Source: JAJYSO01 sp964579505 (GTDB lineage: Bacteria > Bacteroidota > Bacteroidia > Flavobacteriales > Flavobacteriaceae). Taken from it: a stretch of DNA of 64,000 bases. The DNA is taken from NCBI GenBank assembly GCA_964579505.1, contig CAZOGC010000013.1:4808-68807 (forward strand), in the 5' to 3' direction. Below, piece by piece: positions 20,462 through 28,948 of the stretch. Under the pieces are notes generated by a model. The model searched no databases, was not told where the DNA came from, and was given only the letters and a program-made list of their open reading frames with translations. Every line of letters starts with the position of its first letter. Position 1 is the stretch's first letter. A program made the position numbers and the translations under genes.

Positions 20462-20521
20462 TTGTAAAACGAATTGTTTTCAGTTATTTGCAATTAATTT
20501 GAAGAAAGGAGAAGTTGAAAG

Positions 20522-21028
20522 ATGATTACAGAAAAAACGGCTGTTTTTATAGATGAAAGACTTTATACAGTCTTAAAAGAAGTAACGGATCCGGAGATTC
20601 CGGTAGTTTCTATTGTAGATTTAGGAATGGTACGTGATGCGCATATAGAAAACGAGGTAGCACACGTAAAAATAACACCAACGTATAGCGGCTGCCCGGC
20701 CACCGATATGATTGCAGCGGATGTAAAAATAGCCTTGAAAAAAGCCAACTATATACCGGCTGTAACGACCACTATCAACCCTCCGTGGACCACCGATTGG
20801 ATTACGGAAGAAGGTATTCAGGCATTAAAAGACTACGGAATTGCTCCACCGGTAGAAGCTACCGCAGACCGTAGGGCGTTGCTAGGAGAAACCCATGTCA
20901 TAAAGTGTACGCATTGTGGCTCTACACATACTAAAATGGTCAGTCAATTTGGTTCTACTGCCTGCAAGGCACTGTTTAAATGTTTAGACTGTGGAGAACC
21001 GTTTGATTATTTTAAATGCATGCTATAA
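20522..21028 (+). CDS. paaD: PaaD, Fe-S/metal assembly factor of the epoxidase (DUF59/MIP18 domain)
   Basis: The 168-residue protein has an N-terminal MIP18/DUF59 domain (LKEVTDPEIPVVSIVDLGMV and the Cys in TYSGCPATD). A C-terminal zinc-ribbon-like tail carries two CxxC pairs, CTHCGSTHT and CLDCGEPFDYFKC. PaaD is required for an active epoxidase and is thought to mature its iron or Fe-S centres. The length is standard. An AGAAAGGAGAAG stretch just upstream is a rare strong Shine-Dalgarno-like sequence for this window. Confidence 0.95.
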   Translation: MITEKTAVFIDERLYTVLKEVTDPEIPVVSIVDLGMVRDAHIENEVAHVKITPTYSGCPATDMIAADVKIALKKANYIPAVTTTINPPWTTDWITEEGIQALKDYGIAPPVEATADRRALLGETHVIKCTHCGSTHTKMVSQFGSTACKALFKCLDCGEPFDYFKCML

Positions 21029-21068
21029 ACTAACGCTCAACACCCATAAATAATAAGAAATTTTTTTA

Positions 21069-21854
21069 ATGATGGCAGAAGATATATTATACAAAGTAGA
21101 AACGCAAGTGGCGTATATTACCCTAAACCGACCTAAGGCTTATAACAGCTTTAATAGAGCTATGTCTAATGCATTTATTGCGGCCTTGCAGAAAGCAGCT
21201 GACGATTCGCAAGTACGGGCACTTTATATTACCGGAAACGGAAAAGCCTTTTCGGCCGGGCAGGATTTAAAGGAAGTGTTAGACCAAGAAAACAACCCCG
21301 GTTTCAAGAAGATTTTAGAAGAAGGGTATAATCCCATTATTCGGTTACTAAGAGCAATACAAAAACCCATTGTGGCTGGTGTAAATGGAGTAGCTGCCGG
21401 AGCAGGAGCCAATATTGCTTTGGCATGTGATGTGGTAGTGGCGTCTGAAAAAGCCTCTTTTATACAGGCCTTTAGTAAAATAGGATTGGTACCTGATAGT
21501 GGAGGTACCTATTTTTTACCGAGATTGATTGGTTTTCAAAAAGCATCGGCACTGATGATGATGGGAGAGGCTATATCTGCCATTGAGGCCGAGAAAATAG
21601 GAATGTTATACCAAGTTTTTTCAGAAGAAGAATTTTCTGTAAAAGCAAAGGCTATTGCTATAAAACTGGCACAAATGCCGACACAGGCACTAAGTTTAAT
21701 AAAAAAATTACTAAATAAAAGCTATCAACACACGCTTGATCAACAGCTTGATTTAGAAGGAGCTTACCAACTTCAATCGGCTGCAAGCGAAGATTATCAA
21801 GAAGGGGTAGCAGCCTTTGTAGAAAAACGAGCCCCGGTATTTAAAGGAAAATAA
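21069..21854 (+). CDS. paaG: 2-(1,2-epoxy-1,2-dihydrophenyl)acetyl-CoA isomerase (crotonase family)
   Basis: The 261-residue crotonase-fold enzyme has TGNGKAFSAGQDLKEV and NGVAAGAGANIALACDVVVAS for the oxyanion hole. The segment SFIQAFSKIGLVPDSGGTYFLPRLIG, with an Asp in place of the second catalytic Glu of hydratases, marks the PaaG isomerase group that turns the ring epoxide into the oxepin. It lies 40 bp after paaD and 49 bp before paaH. A second methionine follows the first (MMAED), so the start may be one codon later. No separate PaaF hydratase gene occurs in the window. Confidence 0.88.
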   Translation: MMAEDILYKVETQVAYITLNRPKAYNSFNRAMSNAFIAALQKAADDSQVRALYITGNGKAFSAGQDLKEVLDQENNPGFKKILEEGYNPIIRLLRAIQKPIVAGVNGVAAGAGANIALACDVVVASEKASFIQAFSKIGLVPDSGGTYFLPRLIGFQKASALMMMGEAISAIEAEKIGMLYQVFSEEEFSVKAKAIAIKLAQMPTQALSLIKKLLNKSYQHTLDQQLDLEGAYQLQSAASEDYQEGVAAFVEKRAPVFKGK

Positions 21855-21903
21855 CGGCCAATTTCTACTAAATTTGGCATTAAAAAACTAAAATAAGGAA
21901 TAC

Positions 21904-23082
21904 ATGAACGTTGCTATAATAGGAGCCGGAACGATGGGAAGCGGAATTGCACAGGTTGCTGCCACTGCCGGATGTACCGTAAAGGTATTTGACACCCAAA
22001 CTCAGGCATTAAAGAAAAGTGAAGAAGCTTTAGAAAAAATTCTTCAACATATTGTACACAAAGGACGTATTACTGCTGAAGAAAAAAGCGAAATTCAACA
22101 AAATATTACCTACGTTAACGATATTCAATCACTTAGCGAAGCAGAATTGACCATTGAAGCTATTGTTGAAAATACTAATGTTAAACAAAATGTATTCAAA
22201 CAGTTAGAAAATATACAAAGCACTAAATCAATTATTGCTTCTAATACTTCATCTATACCCATTGCTTCTATCGCTTCAGCTTTAGAACATCCTGAACGTG
22301 TTATAGGGCTACACTTTTTTAACCCGGCACCTTTGATGGCGCTGGTTGAAATTATTCCGGCGGTTCAGACATCAGCAGCCGTAACGGAAAAAACGATACA
22401 AATTATTGCTGACTGGAATAAAGTGGGTGCGTTAGCTAAAGACACTCCCGGGTTTATTGTAAACCGCATTGCCCGCCCTTTTTATGGAGAGGCGTTACGT
22501 ATGTATGAAGAAGGGGTGGCTAGTTTTACGCAGATAGATAGAGCGATGAAAGAATTAGGCGGATTTAGAATGGGCCCTTTTCAGCTAATGGATTTTATTG
22601 GAAATGATGTAAACTACAAGGTGACAGAAACCGTGTTTACAGAGTTTTATTACGATTCGCGCTATAAGCCCTCGTTTACTCAAAAACGTCATGCACAGGC
22701 CGGATATTTAGGTAGAAAGTCGGGTAGGGGCTTCTATTTTTATAAAGATGGAAAAGTAGATGCGGTTAAACACCCTGATTTTTATAAAGGAGATATCAAT
22801 CAGCAACAAGCGCAGAAAATTCTCGATCGTATATTGGTGATGCTCATTAACGAAGCAGCTGATGCTTTGTTTTTAAATATAGCTTCGGCTAAAGACATTG
22901 ATTTGGCTATGACTAAAGGAGTAAATTATCCCAAGGGGTTGTTAGTCTGGGCTAATGAAAAAGGAATTGACTGGTGCGTATCTCAAATGGATGCGCTGTA
23001 TAATGAGTATCATGAGGAACGCTACCGTTGTAGCCCATTGTTACGCAAAATGAATAAAGAACATACACTATTTCAATTTTAA
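21904..23082 (+). CDS. paaH: 3-hydroxyacyl-CoA dehydrogenase PaaH
   Basis: The 392-residue enzyme oxidises 3-hydroxyadipyl-CoA with NAD+ in lower phenylacetate degradation. An N-terminal Rossmann motif GAGTMGSG (residues 7-14) is followed by IASNTSSIPI, the catalytic His region GLHFFNPAPLMALVEI and the C-terminal domain signature DTPGFIVNRIARPFYGEA. A second 3HCDH_C-like segment (DRILVMLINEAADALFL) near residues 300-390 makes it shorter than the 475-residue E. coli form but longer than single-domain enzymes. It ends the recognisable paa run; kdsB follows after only 12 bp. Confidence 0.9.
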   Translation: MNVAIIGAGTMGSGIAQVAATAGCTVKVFDTQTQALKKSEEALEKILQHIVHKGRITAEEKSEIQQNITYVNDIQSLSEAELTIEAIVENTNVKQNVFKQLENIQSTKSIIASNTSSIPIASIASALEHPERVIGLHFFNPAPLMALVEIIPAVQTSAAVTEKTIQIIADWNKVGALAKDTPGFIVNRIARPFYGEALRMYEEGVASFTQIDRAMKELGGFRMGPFQLMDFIGNDVNYKVTETVFTEFYYDSRYKPSFTQKRHAQAGYLGRKSGRGFYFYKDGKVDAVKHPDFYKGDINQQQAQKILDRILVMLINEAADALFLNIASAKDIDLAMTKGVNYPKGLLVWANEKGIDWCVSQMDALYNEYHEERYRCSPLLRKMNKEHTLFQF

Positions 23083-23094
23083 TCGAAATCATTT

Positions 23095-23847
23095 ATGAAT
23101 AAGTCGTTAAAAATTGTGGCTATGATTCCGGCGCGATTAGATTCTACGCGTTTTCCCGGTAAATTACTAAAAGATTTATGTGGTAAATCTGTTATTTTGC
23201 GAACCTATGAAGCCACGGTTGCTACCGATTTATTTGATGCAGTGTATGTGGTAACTGATAGCACAGAAATTTTTAAAGAGATTACAAACCACGGCGGAAA
23301 GGCTCTTTACAGCGATACCCAACACGCTTGCGGAAGTGATCGTATAGCAGAGGCCGCCACAAAAATAGAAGCTGATATTGTAGTAAATGTACAAGGAGAT
23401 GAGCCTTTTACCTCTAAACAAGTGTTAGAAAAACTGCTGACTGTTTTTGCCGAAGATGAAGCACAAGAAATAGATTTAGCAACTCCTATGATGCCCTTAC
23501 AAGATGATAGCGAAATAGAAAACCCCAATAACGTGAAAGTAATAACCGATAAAGCGGGCTTTGCTTTGTACTTTTCGCGCGCGGTAATACCGTATCCACG
23601 AAGTAAGACAGAAAAAACGATTTATCATAAACACATAGGTATTTATGCCTTTAGAAAACATGCGCTACTAGATTTTTCTCGACTAGAAATGCAAGCATTA
23701 GAGGCTACTGAAAAAATTGAATGTATCCGATTTTTAGAATATGGAAAACGCATAAAAATGATACCGGTAAATGAGCAAAACGTGGGGATTGACACCCCGG
23801 AAGATTTAGAGAATGCACGTTTTTTGTTTCGTAAAATATCGAGTTAG
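23095..23847 (+). CDS. kdsB: 3-deoxy-manno-octulosonate cytidylyltransferase
   Basis: The 250-residue enzyme activates KDO as CMP-KDO for lipid A-core assembly in the cytoplasm. Diagnostic segments are MIPARLDSTRFPGKLL (nucleotide loop), AVYVVTDS, CGSDRIAEA, VVNVQGDEPF and HKHIGIYAFRK. The length is typical. It sits 12 bp after paaH although the functions are unrelated, so it may share the transcript or only be closely packed. The accessory island begins just after its stop codon. Confidence 0.93.
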   Translation: MNKSLKIVAMIPARLDSTRFPGKLLKDLCGKSVILRTYEATVATDLFDAVYVVTDSTEIFKEITNHGGKALYSDTQHACGSDRIAEAATKIEADIVVNVQGDEPFTSKQVLEKLLTVFAEDEAQEIDLATPMMPLQDDSEIENPNNVKVITDKAGFALYFSRAVIPYPRSKTEKTIYHKHIGIYAFRKHALLDFSRLEMQALEATEKIECIRFLEYGKRIKMIPVNEQNVGIDTPEDLENARFLFRKISS

Positions 23848-23894
23848 TGGCAAGCATAAACGACAGACGTCTAAAGAGAAACTAAATAGTAAAA

Positions 23895-24590
23895 ATGAAA
23901 ATTGACACAACATTTAACGTTTATTCAGACGCAAACGGTGGCGACCCGGACAGCACAAGTCTAACACTTCGTTCCTACCATAAAATGTTATGGAGTAAGA
24001 AATTGCCAAACGGACAAAATTTTAAGTTGACAGACAAAAAAAGTGGCGTGTATTTATTTCATAGTTCAGGACTTGGAGAATTTTTATTGGGAAGTGACGC
24101 AATTACTCATTCATACAGAAATCACAAACGCAAAACTTGGCTGACACAACAAATTCAAGACGATGTTCAAGAACTGTTTGACACAGGTTCGACAATTGGA
24201 GCATATACTCTTTTTCCAAACAAACGGGTTGACAAACAACACACAATAAATCAAGCTCGTGGAGTAAATAGCCTAATTGACGACAGATTCGACTTGACTT
24301 TGGAATGTATCAGACTTTTTTACGCAGGACAACAAAGCCCACTTTACGACACATTTAAGCGTTACAAAAACTTCTTTGACTTGTTTGGCAATTTCAAAGG
24401 TTACATTGACTTTTTCTTACTCAACGACCTTGTTGACGAAAATGAGAATATTAAGTTTTACTTACCGTTTGACAATTTCAAAACAAGACCAACATTTGCG
24501 GACATAGAAGAATATTTGACTTTCAAGAAAGGAGTAATGGACTTTATAAAAGCACGCAATAAACGAATTGACAACTATGCTAACCGATAG
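23895..24590 (+). CDS. uncharacterised protein of the DUF6994 type
   Basis: The 231-residue protein starts with FNVYSDANGGDPDSTSLTLRSYHKMLWSKKLPNG and contains the block SGLGEFLLGSDAITHSY. I recall the same pattern in a widespread family of unknown function listed as DUF6994, but that label should be checked. There is no signal peptide, membrane helix or clear catalytic motif. Codon and base use differ from neighbouring core genes, with many gac, aac and aca codons. The gene is the first of three unrelated genes in the 23.85-26.2 kb island and is followed by a degenerate boundary repeat (24611-24630). Horizontal acquisition is likely. Confidence 0.6.
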   Translation: MKIDTTFNVYSDANGGDPDSTSLTLRSYHKMLWSKKLPNGQNFKLTDKKSGVYLFHSSGLGEFLLGSDAITHSYRNHKRKTWLTQQIQDDVQELFDTGSTIGAYTLFPNKRVDKQHTINQARGVNSLIDDRFDLTLECIRLFYAGQQSPLYDTFKRYKNFFDLFGNFKGYIDFFLLNDLVDENENIKFYLPFDNFKTRPTFADIEEYLTFKKGVMDFIKARNKRIDNYANR

Positions 24591-24610
24591 ACGATAAAAC
24601 AAATACCAGC

Positions 24611-24633
24611 CACTAACAAACGGCTTTCCAAAG
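24611..24633. repeat. degenerate boundary repeat of the cassette-like island
   Basis: TAACAAACGGCTTTCC at 24614-24629 matches TAGCAAACAGTTTTCC at 26129-26144 in 13 of 16 positions. It lies between two unrelated genes, as the two fuller copies do. Confidence 0.35.
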
Positions 24634-24647
24634 AACATGTAAATGAG

Positions 24648-25252
24648 ATGAGAATAATAGAATGGAATTGTCAAGGAGCATTTAGAAATAAAAACAAGGA
24701 AATTTTCGAGCTAAATCCTGACATACTAATCATACCAGAATGTGAACAGGAAGAAAAATTGAAATTTGGAAAACTCACACCCAAACCGAACGATTTTATT
24801 TGGTATGGAGCCGCAGGGAAAAAAGGAATAGGAATATTTTCTTACTCAAATTATAGATTTAAAATTTTAAAAGAATTTAACCCTGAATTTAGGTATATAA
24901 TTCCCATAATCGCTTCTAACAAGGAAAACTCATTCTTGTTGTTTGCCATTTGGGCAATGAACAATAAAGAAAACCATTATCGAGATATATCGGACAAATT
25001 TGGATTGAAAATTTTAAAAGCAAAGTATCAATTTCTGACACATATTCAGACTTTACGACAAGACACTTGTCTAAATTGACTGAAAATACGAAAAATAAAT
25101 ATCGAGATGAATGGAAAAATATTACGAATTTGGCAAATTGTTTAGACAAAGAAAACGTAGATAAAAACAAGTTGAAGTTGCTTAGAAAAAACATTCTAAC
25201 TTTAAAAGAAATTGACAATTTAACGGAAGAACTAAAACAAAGCGGCTGTTAG
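24648..25252 (+). pseudogene. disrupted endonuclease/exonuclease/phosphatase-family gene fused to an unrelated tail
   Basis: The first ~110 residues (MRIIEWNCQGAFRNK, PDILIIPECE, IWYGAAGKKGIGIFS, LLFAIWAMNN) match the N-terminal half of EEP-superfamily nucleases. Near 24985 the frame breaks: the expected EEP segment YIGQIW appears in the next frame. The catalytic C-terminal motifs, a GDFN-like strand and the HxD end, are absent. The second frame runs on as KVSISDTYSDFTTRHLSK to the stop at 25252, a sequence I do not recognise. This looks like a decayed EEP gene joined by deletion to the 3' end of another gene. The last 48 bp are inside the 25205-25289 repeat. Confidence 0.6.
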
Positions 25253-25289
25253 CAAACAATTTTCATGGGGCTGGTAAACGTCTTCGATT
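25205..25289. repeat. cassette-boundary direct repeat, copy 1
   Basis: The 85-bp unit starts AAAGAAATTGACAATTTAAC, contains AGCGGCTGTTAGCAAACA and ends GGTAAACGTCTTCGATT. It is about 85-90% identical to 26083-26169 in the same orientation. It spans the 3' end of the pseudogene and part of the following spacer. Confidence 0.75.
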
Positions 25290-25402
25290 GAAAGATTTTT
25301 ACTATATTTAGGATGTCATCTTCTAATAAAATAGGTGGTAAATGCCGTCTTTGGTAAGCACTGCGTTAGTTGTCATTGTAATAAACACCAATTTAATGCG
25401 AA

Positions 25403-26101
25403 ATGAATTTTAAAAAAACCATTCTTCTTTTAATTATATGTGCAAGTGTTAACTTGTTTTATTCTTGTAATAATAATAAACCTAATGCTCCAATAGTTTC
25501 GACGAATAAGTGGGATTTTAAATCGCTAAAGGAAAAAGCAAATGAGAATCTTGATAGCACTATGTGGAATGACACATTATTTAATCGGGATATGAAAGCA
25601 TTTACAAAATATAAAAAAGAGTACGAAAAATACCCGTTAAGTAATAATCCTTTCCCAGTTGCCGATTACCACTTTGCGGTATATCAAAAGCCATATACAA
25701 TAAAGATAGATTCTCTCATTTTTAAAGGAGTTCAAATTGGAGAATATAACGAACCCCAAGAAGATAGCGTAATAACCAAACTAATGCTGATTGTGTTGAC
25801 AAATAATGACAGTATAGAAGTAAATGCTTTTGTTAATTCTAGAAATTGTCCCTATTTAACGGCTCAAGGGTATTACAAATTCAACAACAATGAATACAAA
25901 TGGGTGTTTTCATCATCACCTGACGGTTATTCTACATTGTTTTTTAGTATGAAACTTTTTGATTTACGTTTTGGAAAAACCATTGTAATTTACCCTCAAA
26001 AAAATCATTCATTTTATTATAATCAGATTGAATTGTCCCCAGACGACTTTGCTAATATAGAAGGTTATCTTAAAGCAATAAAAAAGAAATTGACAAATTA
26101 A
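25403..26101 (+). CDS. uncharacterised lipoprotein in the accessory island
   Basis: The 232-residue protein has a lipoprotein signal peptide (MNFKKTILLLIICASVNLFYSC; lipid-attachment Cys at residue 22) followed by an Asn/Pro-rich linker. The mature domain is mixed alpha/beta with no motif I recognise (VADYHFAVYQKPYTIKID, VNSRNCPYLTAQGYY). It is presumably anchored in the envelope. The gene sits alone between two boundary repeats, and its last six codons lie inside the second. It is A-rich and unlike its core neighbours. Function unknown. Confidence 0.6.
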   Translation: MNFKKTILLLIICASVNLFYSCNNNKPNAPIVSTNKWDFKSLKEKANENLDSTMWNDTLFNRDMKAFTKYKKEYEKYPLSNNPFPVADYHFAVYQKPYTIKIDSLIFKGVQIGEYNEPQEDSVITKLMLIVLTNNDSIEVNAFVNSRNCPYLTAQGYYKFNNNEYKWVFSSSPDGYSTLFFSMKLFDLRFGKTIVIYPQKNHSFYYNQIELSPDDFANIEGYLKAIKKKLTN

Positions 26102-26169
26102 CGGAAAGACTAAAACGAAGCGGCTGTTAGCAAACAGTTTTCCGCAATGGCTGGTAAACGTCTTCGATT
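26083..26169. repeat. cassette-boundary direct repeat, copy 2
   Basis: The 87-bp unit matches 25205-25289 in the same orientation. In copy 1 the start of the repeat is read as KEIDNLTEELKQSGC-stop. Here the same bases are read in another frame as KKLTN-stop, so the repeat has been joined to two different reading frames. Confidence 0.75.
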
Positions 26170-26330
26170 AACATTTGGTGGTGAAAACCTGCTCCCTCGA
26201 GCCGTAAACCGTTAACGATAACCTATAAAAAATAAAATCCTGATGAAAAAATGCAATTCGTTTGTATTATAATATATATTATGTAAAATAGAATATTTTA
26301 TTAACCATCTCCCCATTCAAATCATTTCGA

Positions 26331-26888
26331 TTAATCCTTTTCTACTGAGAGTTTTATATTTCCTCTAAAACTCATTACAGAACGCTGTATACTCGAGACA
26401 ATTAAATCAGCGGTGCCGTTTGGATAAATTTTGAGAGAAACACTATAGATGTCGGCTGTTCTATTTTTATCGGCTATGGTAAATTTAATACGGGTGTATT
26501 TTTCATTTCGTTGTATGGTGTGGTTATTTGGCTTTCCTGAAAATTCAATTCCATTATCTTGTGCATTCATATTACCGGCTGTATACTGTTCTCCATAAAA
26601 TGGTAAATCAGCAGATACGGAGTCTTTTTTTACGGTTAAAAAATACCCGTTTCCTGAAATGTCAATTGCAGCGGCAGAACTACCGTAAGCTGCTAAGTTT
26701 AATTGCTGCGCAGCTTGGTTTAATGCATGAGAAGCCTGGGGATAAGCTGCCGAAAAAATTATCGTGTAATCTTTATGCAGTAGTTTTTGCTCAACTTTTT
26801 GTTGTTTAGCTGCTTTAGTGACTGCACTTTTGGGGCTTTTACAGCTCCAAATAAAGAACACGCAAAGAAGAAAACCCCAATACTTCAT
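26331..26888 (-). CDS. DUF4251 lipoprotein
   Basis: The ATG at 26888 starts MKYWGFLLCVFFIWSCKSPK, a lipoprotein signal with Cys at residue 16; the codon 18 bp earlier gives a poorer signal. The 185-residue product matches DUF4251: a central hydrophobic strand set (AAIDISGNGYFLTVKKDSVSADLPFYGEQYTA), FSGKPNNHTIQRNEKYTRIKFTI and a C-terminal SLKIYPNGTADLIVSSIQRSVMSFRG. The family is common in Bacteroidota and its function is unknown. It marks the return to core sequence after the island and lies just downstream of the GltB-domain gene, in the same direction with a 62-bp gap. Confidence 0.8.
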   Translation of the reverse strand: MKYWGFLLCVFFIWSCKSPKSAVTKAAKQQKVEQKLLHKDYTIIFSAAYPQASHALNQAAQQLNLAAYGSSAAAIDISGNGYFLTVKKDSVSADLPFYGEQYTAGNMNAQDNGIEFSGKPNNHTIQRNEKYTRIKFTIADKNRTADIYSVSLKIYPNGTADLIVSSIQRSVMSFRGNIKLSVEKD

Positions 26889-26950
26889 AATAGCTAATTT
26901 TATCACCCTAAAGGTATGAAAAGCAGCTAATAACAGCTACCTTTTGATAA

Positions 26951-28468
26951 CTAATTTTTAAGGTAATCCCCCTCCTCTACTGTAGGGAAAAAGGTTTCAT
27001 AAGAGTGAATATTTTCTCGTATTTTTTTATAAATCAATCGTCTGTTTAGCTGTGAAAGATCGGTACATCCTGAGGCCGCAAAGAGCTCAAGAAAATCTTC
27101 AACCGTTCGGCGTTGGTAGTTCATGACACGTCTCCATTTGTCTTCAACATTCAGCCCTCGTATTAGTTTAGGGTTGTTTGTGGTAATACCGGTTGGACAG
27201 GTGTTTTTATCGCATTTCAAGGCTTGAATGCAGCCTAATGCTATCATCATTCCACGTGCAGAGTTACAAATATCAGCGCCAATACAAAGTGCTTTAAAAA
27301 TATCAAAAGCCGTAAAGATTTTGGTGGCGGTAAGTACTTTAATATCTTTTTTTAAGTTGTATCCTCTTAAGGTGTCAATTGCAAAAATTAACCCTTCTTC
27401 CCACGGCATTCCTACGTAGTTAGAAAAGTCTATAGGAGCGGCTCCGGTACCTCCTTCTGCCCCATCAACGGTAATAAAATCAGGTTTTATACCGGTTTCT
27501 ACCATTTTTTCACAAATTTCTATAAACTCGTGTTTACTCCCTATACACAGTTTGAATCCTACCGGTTTGCCATTACAGAGTTCGCGCAGTTGTTGTACAA
27601 ATTGCAACAATCCTTCGGCATTGTGGAAAGCAGAATGACTAAATGGAGAAATAACATCGGTATGGGGTTCTACGCCTCTAATTTTGGCAATTTCTTCGTT
27701 GTTTTTTGCTGCGGGTAGAACTCCTCCGTGCCCGGGTTTAGCTCCTTGTGATAGTTTAATTTCAACCATTTTTACTTCCGGCCAATTAGCTTTCTCCTCA
27801 AAAATTTTAGGGTCAAAATGTCCGTCTTTGGTTCTGCAGCCAAAATAAGCGGTTCCTAATTCCCATACTAAGTCGCCTCCCATACGGTGGTATGAAGAAA
27901 TTCCTCCTTCTCCGGTGTCGTGAAAAAAATTCCCGGCTTTGGCTCCTTTATTAAGTGCCATAACGGCATTTTTACTAAGGGAGCCGAAACTCATAGCAGA
28001 GATGTTAAATAAACTAGAAGAATACGGTTGTTTACAAGATGGGCCACCCACAGTTTGGCGTGGTGGTGCGTCGAGTACTTCAGCAGTATAAATACTGTGT
28101 TTCATAAAGGAGAAAAACTCGGCGTTTACGTCAAGTTCGGTTCCAAACGGATGGGTTGTATCATCTGCTAATTTTGCTCTAGAATATATATATGATCGAT
28201 GGTTGCGGTCTATAGGTTTTCCATCTGTATTGTCTTCTACAAAATATTGATGCAATTCAGGGCCAATCATTTCTAATAAATAACGCATGTGTCCTAATAG
28301 TGGAAAGTTGCGCAAAATGGTGTGTCTTTTTTGAAAAATGTCATACATACCAATGATAAACAAAATAATGCCTATGCCGGCAAACCCCCAGGCGGGCCAA
28401 ATTATAGTACAGATAACAATGGCAGCTACAATAAGCATGACAAATGTAAAACGAATAGCTTCTCTCAT
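26951..28468 (-). CDS. membrane-anchored FMN-binding glutamate-synthase-domain protein
   Basis: The 505-residue protein has two N-terminal hydrophobic helices (residues ~8-42) and then the GltB central/FMN-binding domain: MSFGSLSKNAVMALNKGA, FHDTGEGGISSYH, EIKLSQGAKPGHGG and VDGAEGGTGAAP. The Cys-rich loop ALKCDKNTCPTGITT holds the 3Fe-4S-like cysteines. It lacks the class II amidotransferase domain of full GltB, so it is not ammonia-channelling GOGAT by itself. Such stand-alone proteins are widespread and their substrate is uncertain. No GltD partner is adjacent. Confidence 0.88.
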   Translation of the reverse strand: MREAIRFTFVMLIVAAIVICTIIWPAWGFAGIGIILFIIGMYDIFQKRHTILRNFPLLGHMRYLLEMIGPELHQYFVEDNTDGKPIDRNHRSYIYSRAKLADDTTHPFGTELDVNAEFFSFMKHSIYTAEVLDAPPRQTVGGPSCKQPYSSSLFNISAMSFGSLSKNAVMALNKGAKAGNFFHDTGEGGISSYHRMGGDLVWELGTAYFGCRTKDGHFDPKIFEEKANWPEVKMVEIKLSQGAKPGHGGVLPAAKNNEEIAKIRGVEPHTDVISPFSHSAFHNAEGLLQFVQQLRELCNGKPVGFKLCIGSKHEFIEICEKMVETGIKPDFITVDGAEGGTGAAPIDFSNYVGMPWEEGLIFAIDTLRGYNLKKDIKVLTATKIFTAFDIFKALCIGADICNSARGMMIALGCIQALKCDKNTCPTGITTNNPKLIRGLNVEDKWRRVMNYQRRTVEDFLELFAASGCTDLSQLNRRLIYKKIRENIHSYETFFPTVEEGDYLKN

Positions 28469-28614
28469 ATTAAAGTCGATTTTTATTACTAATAAATGAT
28501 ATGAAATATAAAGCTACAAAAGATTAAGGAAGAATAATAAAATTGTGTCTATATAGTTTGGTTCTAAATAATTATTAGTAAAAAGTTAATAATTTACTAA
28601 GCTTTAAAATCCGT

Positions 28615-28644
28615 TTTGTGGAGTGTAAAACTAGGTTATCTTTG
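28615..28644 (+). promoter_or_regulatory. promoter for the DUF3817 gene
   Basis: TTTG at 28615-28618 and TATCTTTG at 28637-28644 with an 18-bp spacer match the Bacteroidota -33/-7 pair. Transcription would begin about 5 nt before the ATG at 28655. Confidence 0.5.
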
Positions 28645-28654
28645 TTCAGAAAAA

Positions 28655-28948
28655 ATGCAGACGAAAGTAAAAATCTTCCGGCTAATCAGCACCTTAGAGG
28701 CAGTTTCTTTTCTCATCTTGCTCTTTATTGCAGTTCCCTTAAAATATGGTTTTGATAACCCCTATTATGTAGAAATTATGGGGCCTATCCACGGCGGATT
28801 GTTTGTGCTGTATGTTATTGGTGCATTTCTTATAAAACCACTTTTAAAATGGACAGGAAAGACGTTGTTTATAACCATTATTTGCTCAATAATTCCCTTC
28901 GGTCCATTTTACGTAGAAAAGCGCTATTTGCCTAAAAACATTGCTTAA
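28655..28948 (+). CDS. DUF3817 small membrane protein
   Basis: The 97-residue protein has three hydrophobic segments and the DUF3817 signature: FRLISTLEAVSFLILLF..PLKY, MGPIHGGLFVLYV and a final short helix. The start at 28655 (MQTKVKIF) is preferred to an in-frame GTG at 28616 because that lies inside the predicted promoter. The family is an integral-membrane domain of unknown function, related to the YdzA group. The gene overlaps the convergent thioesterase gene by 4 bp. Confidence 0.85.
   Translation: MQTKVKIFRLISTLEAVSFLILLFIAVPLKYGFDNPYYVEIMGPIHGGLFVLYVIGAFLIKPLLKWTGKTLFITIICSIIPFGPFYVEKRYLPKNIA

Noticed and set aside
25067..25252. Separate 61-residue gene MSKLTENTKNK
   Set aside because: Its frame is open further upstream and joins the displaced EEP segment YIGQIW, so it is better read as the tail of the disrupted gene. 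No start signal precedes 25067.
24611..26169. Classical integron attC sites
   Set aside because: The boundary repeats contain GTTAGCA-type words, but the usual paired R'/R'' cores with an extrahelical fold were not found by eye. No integrase or attI is present.
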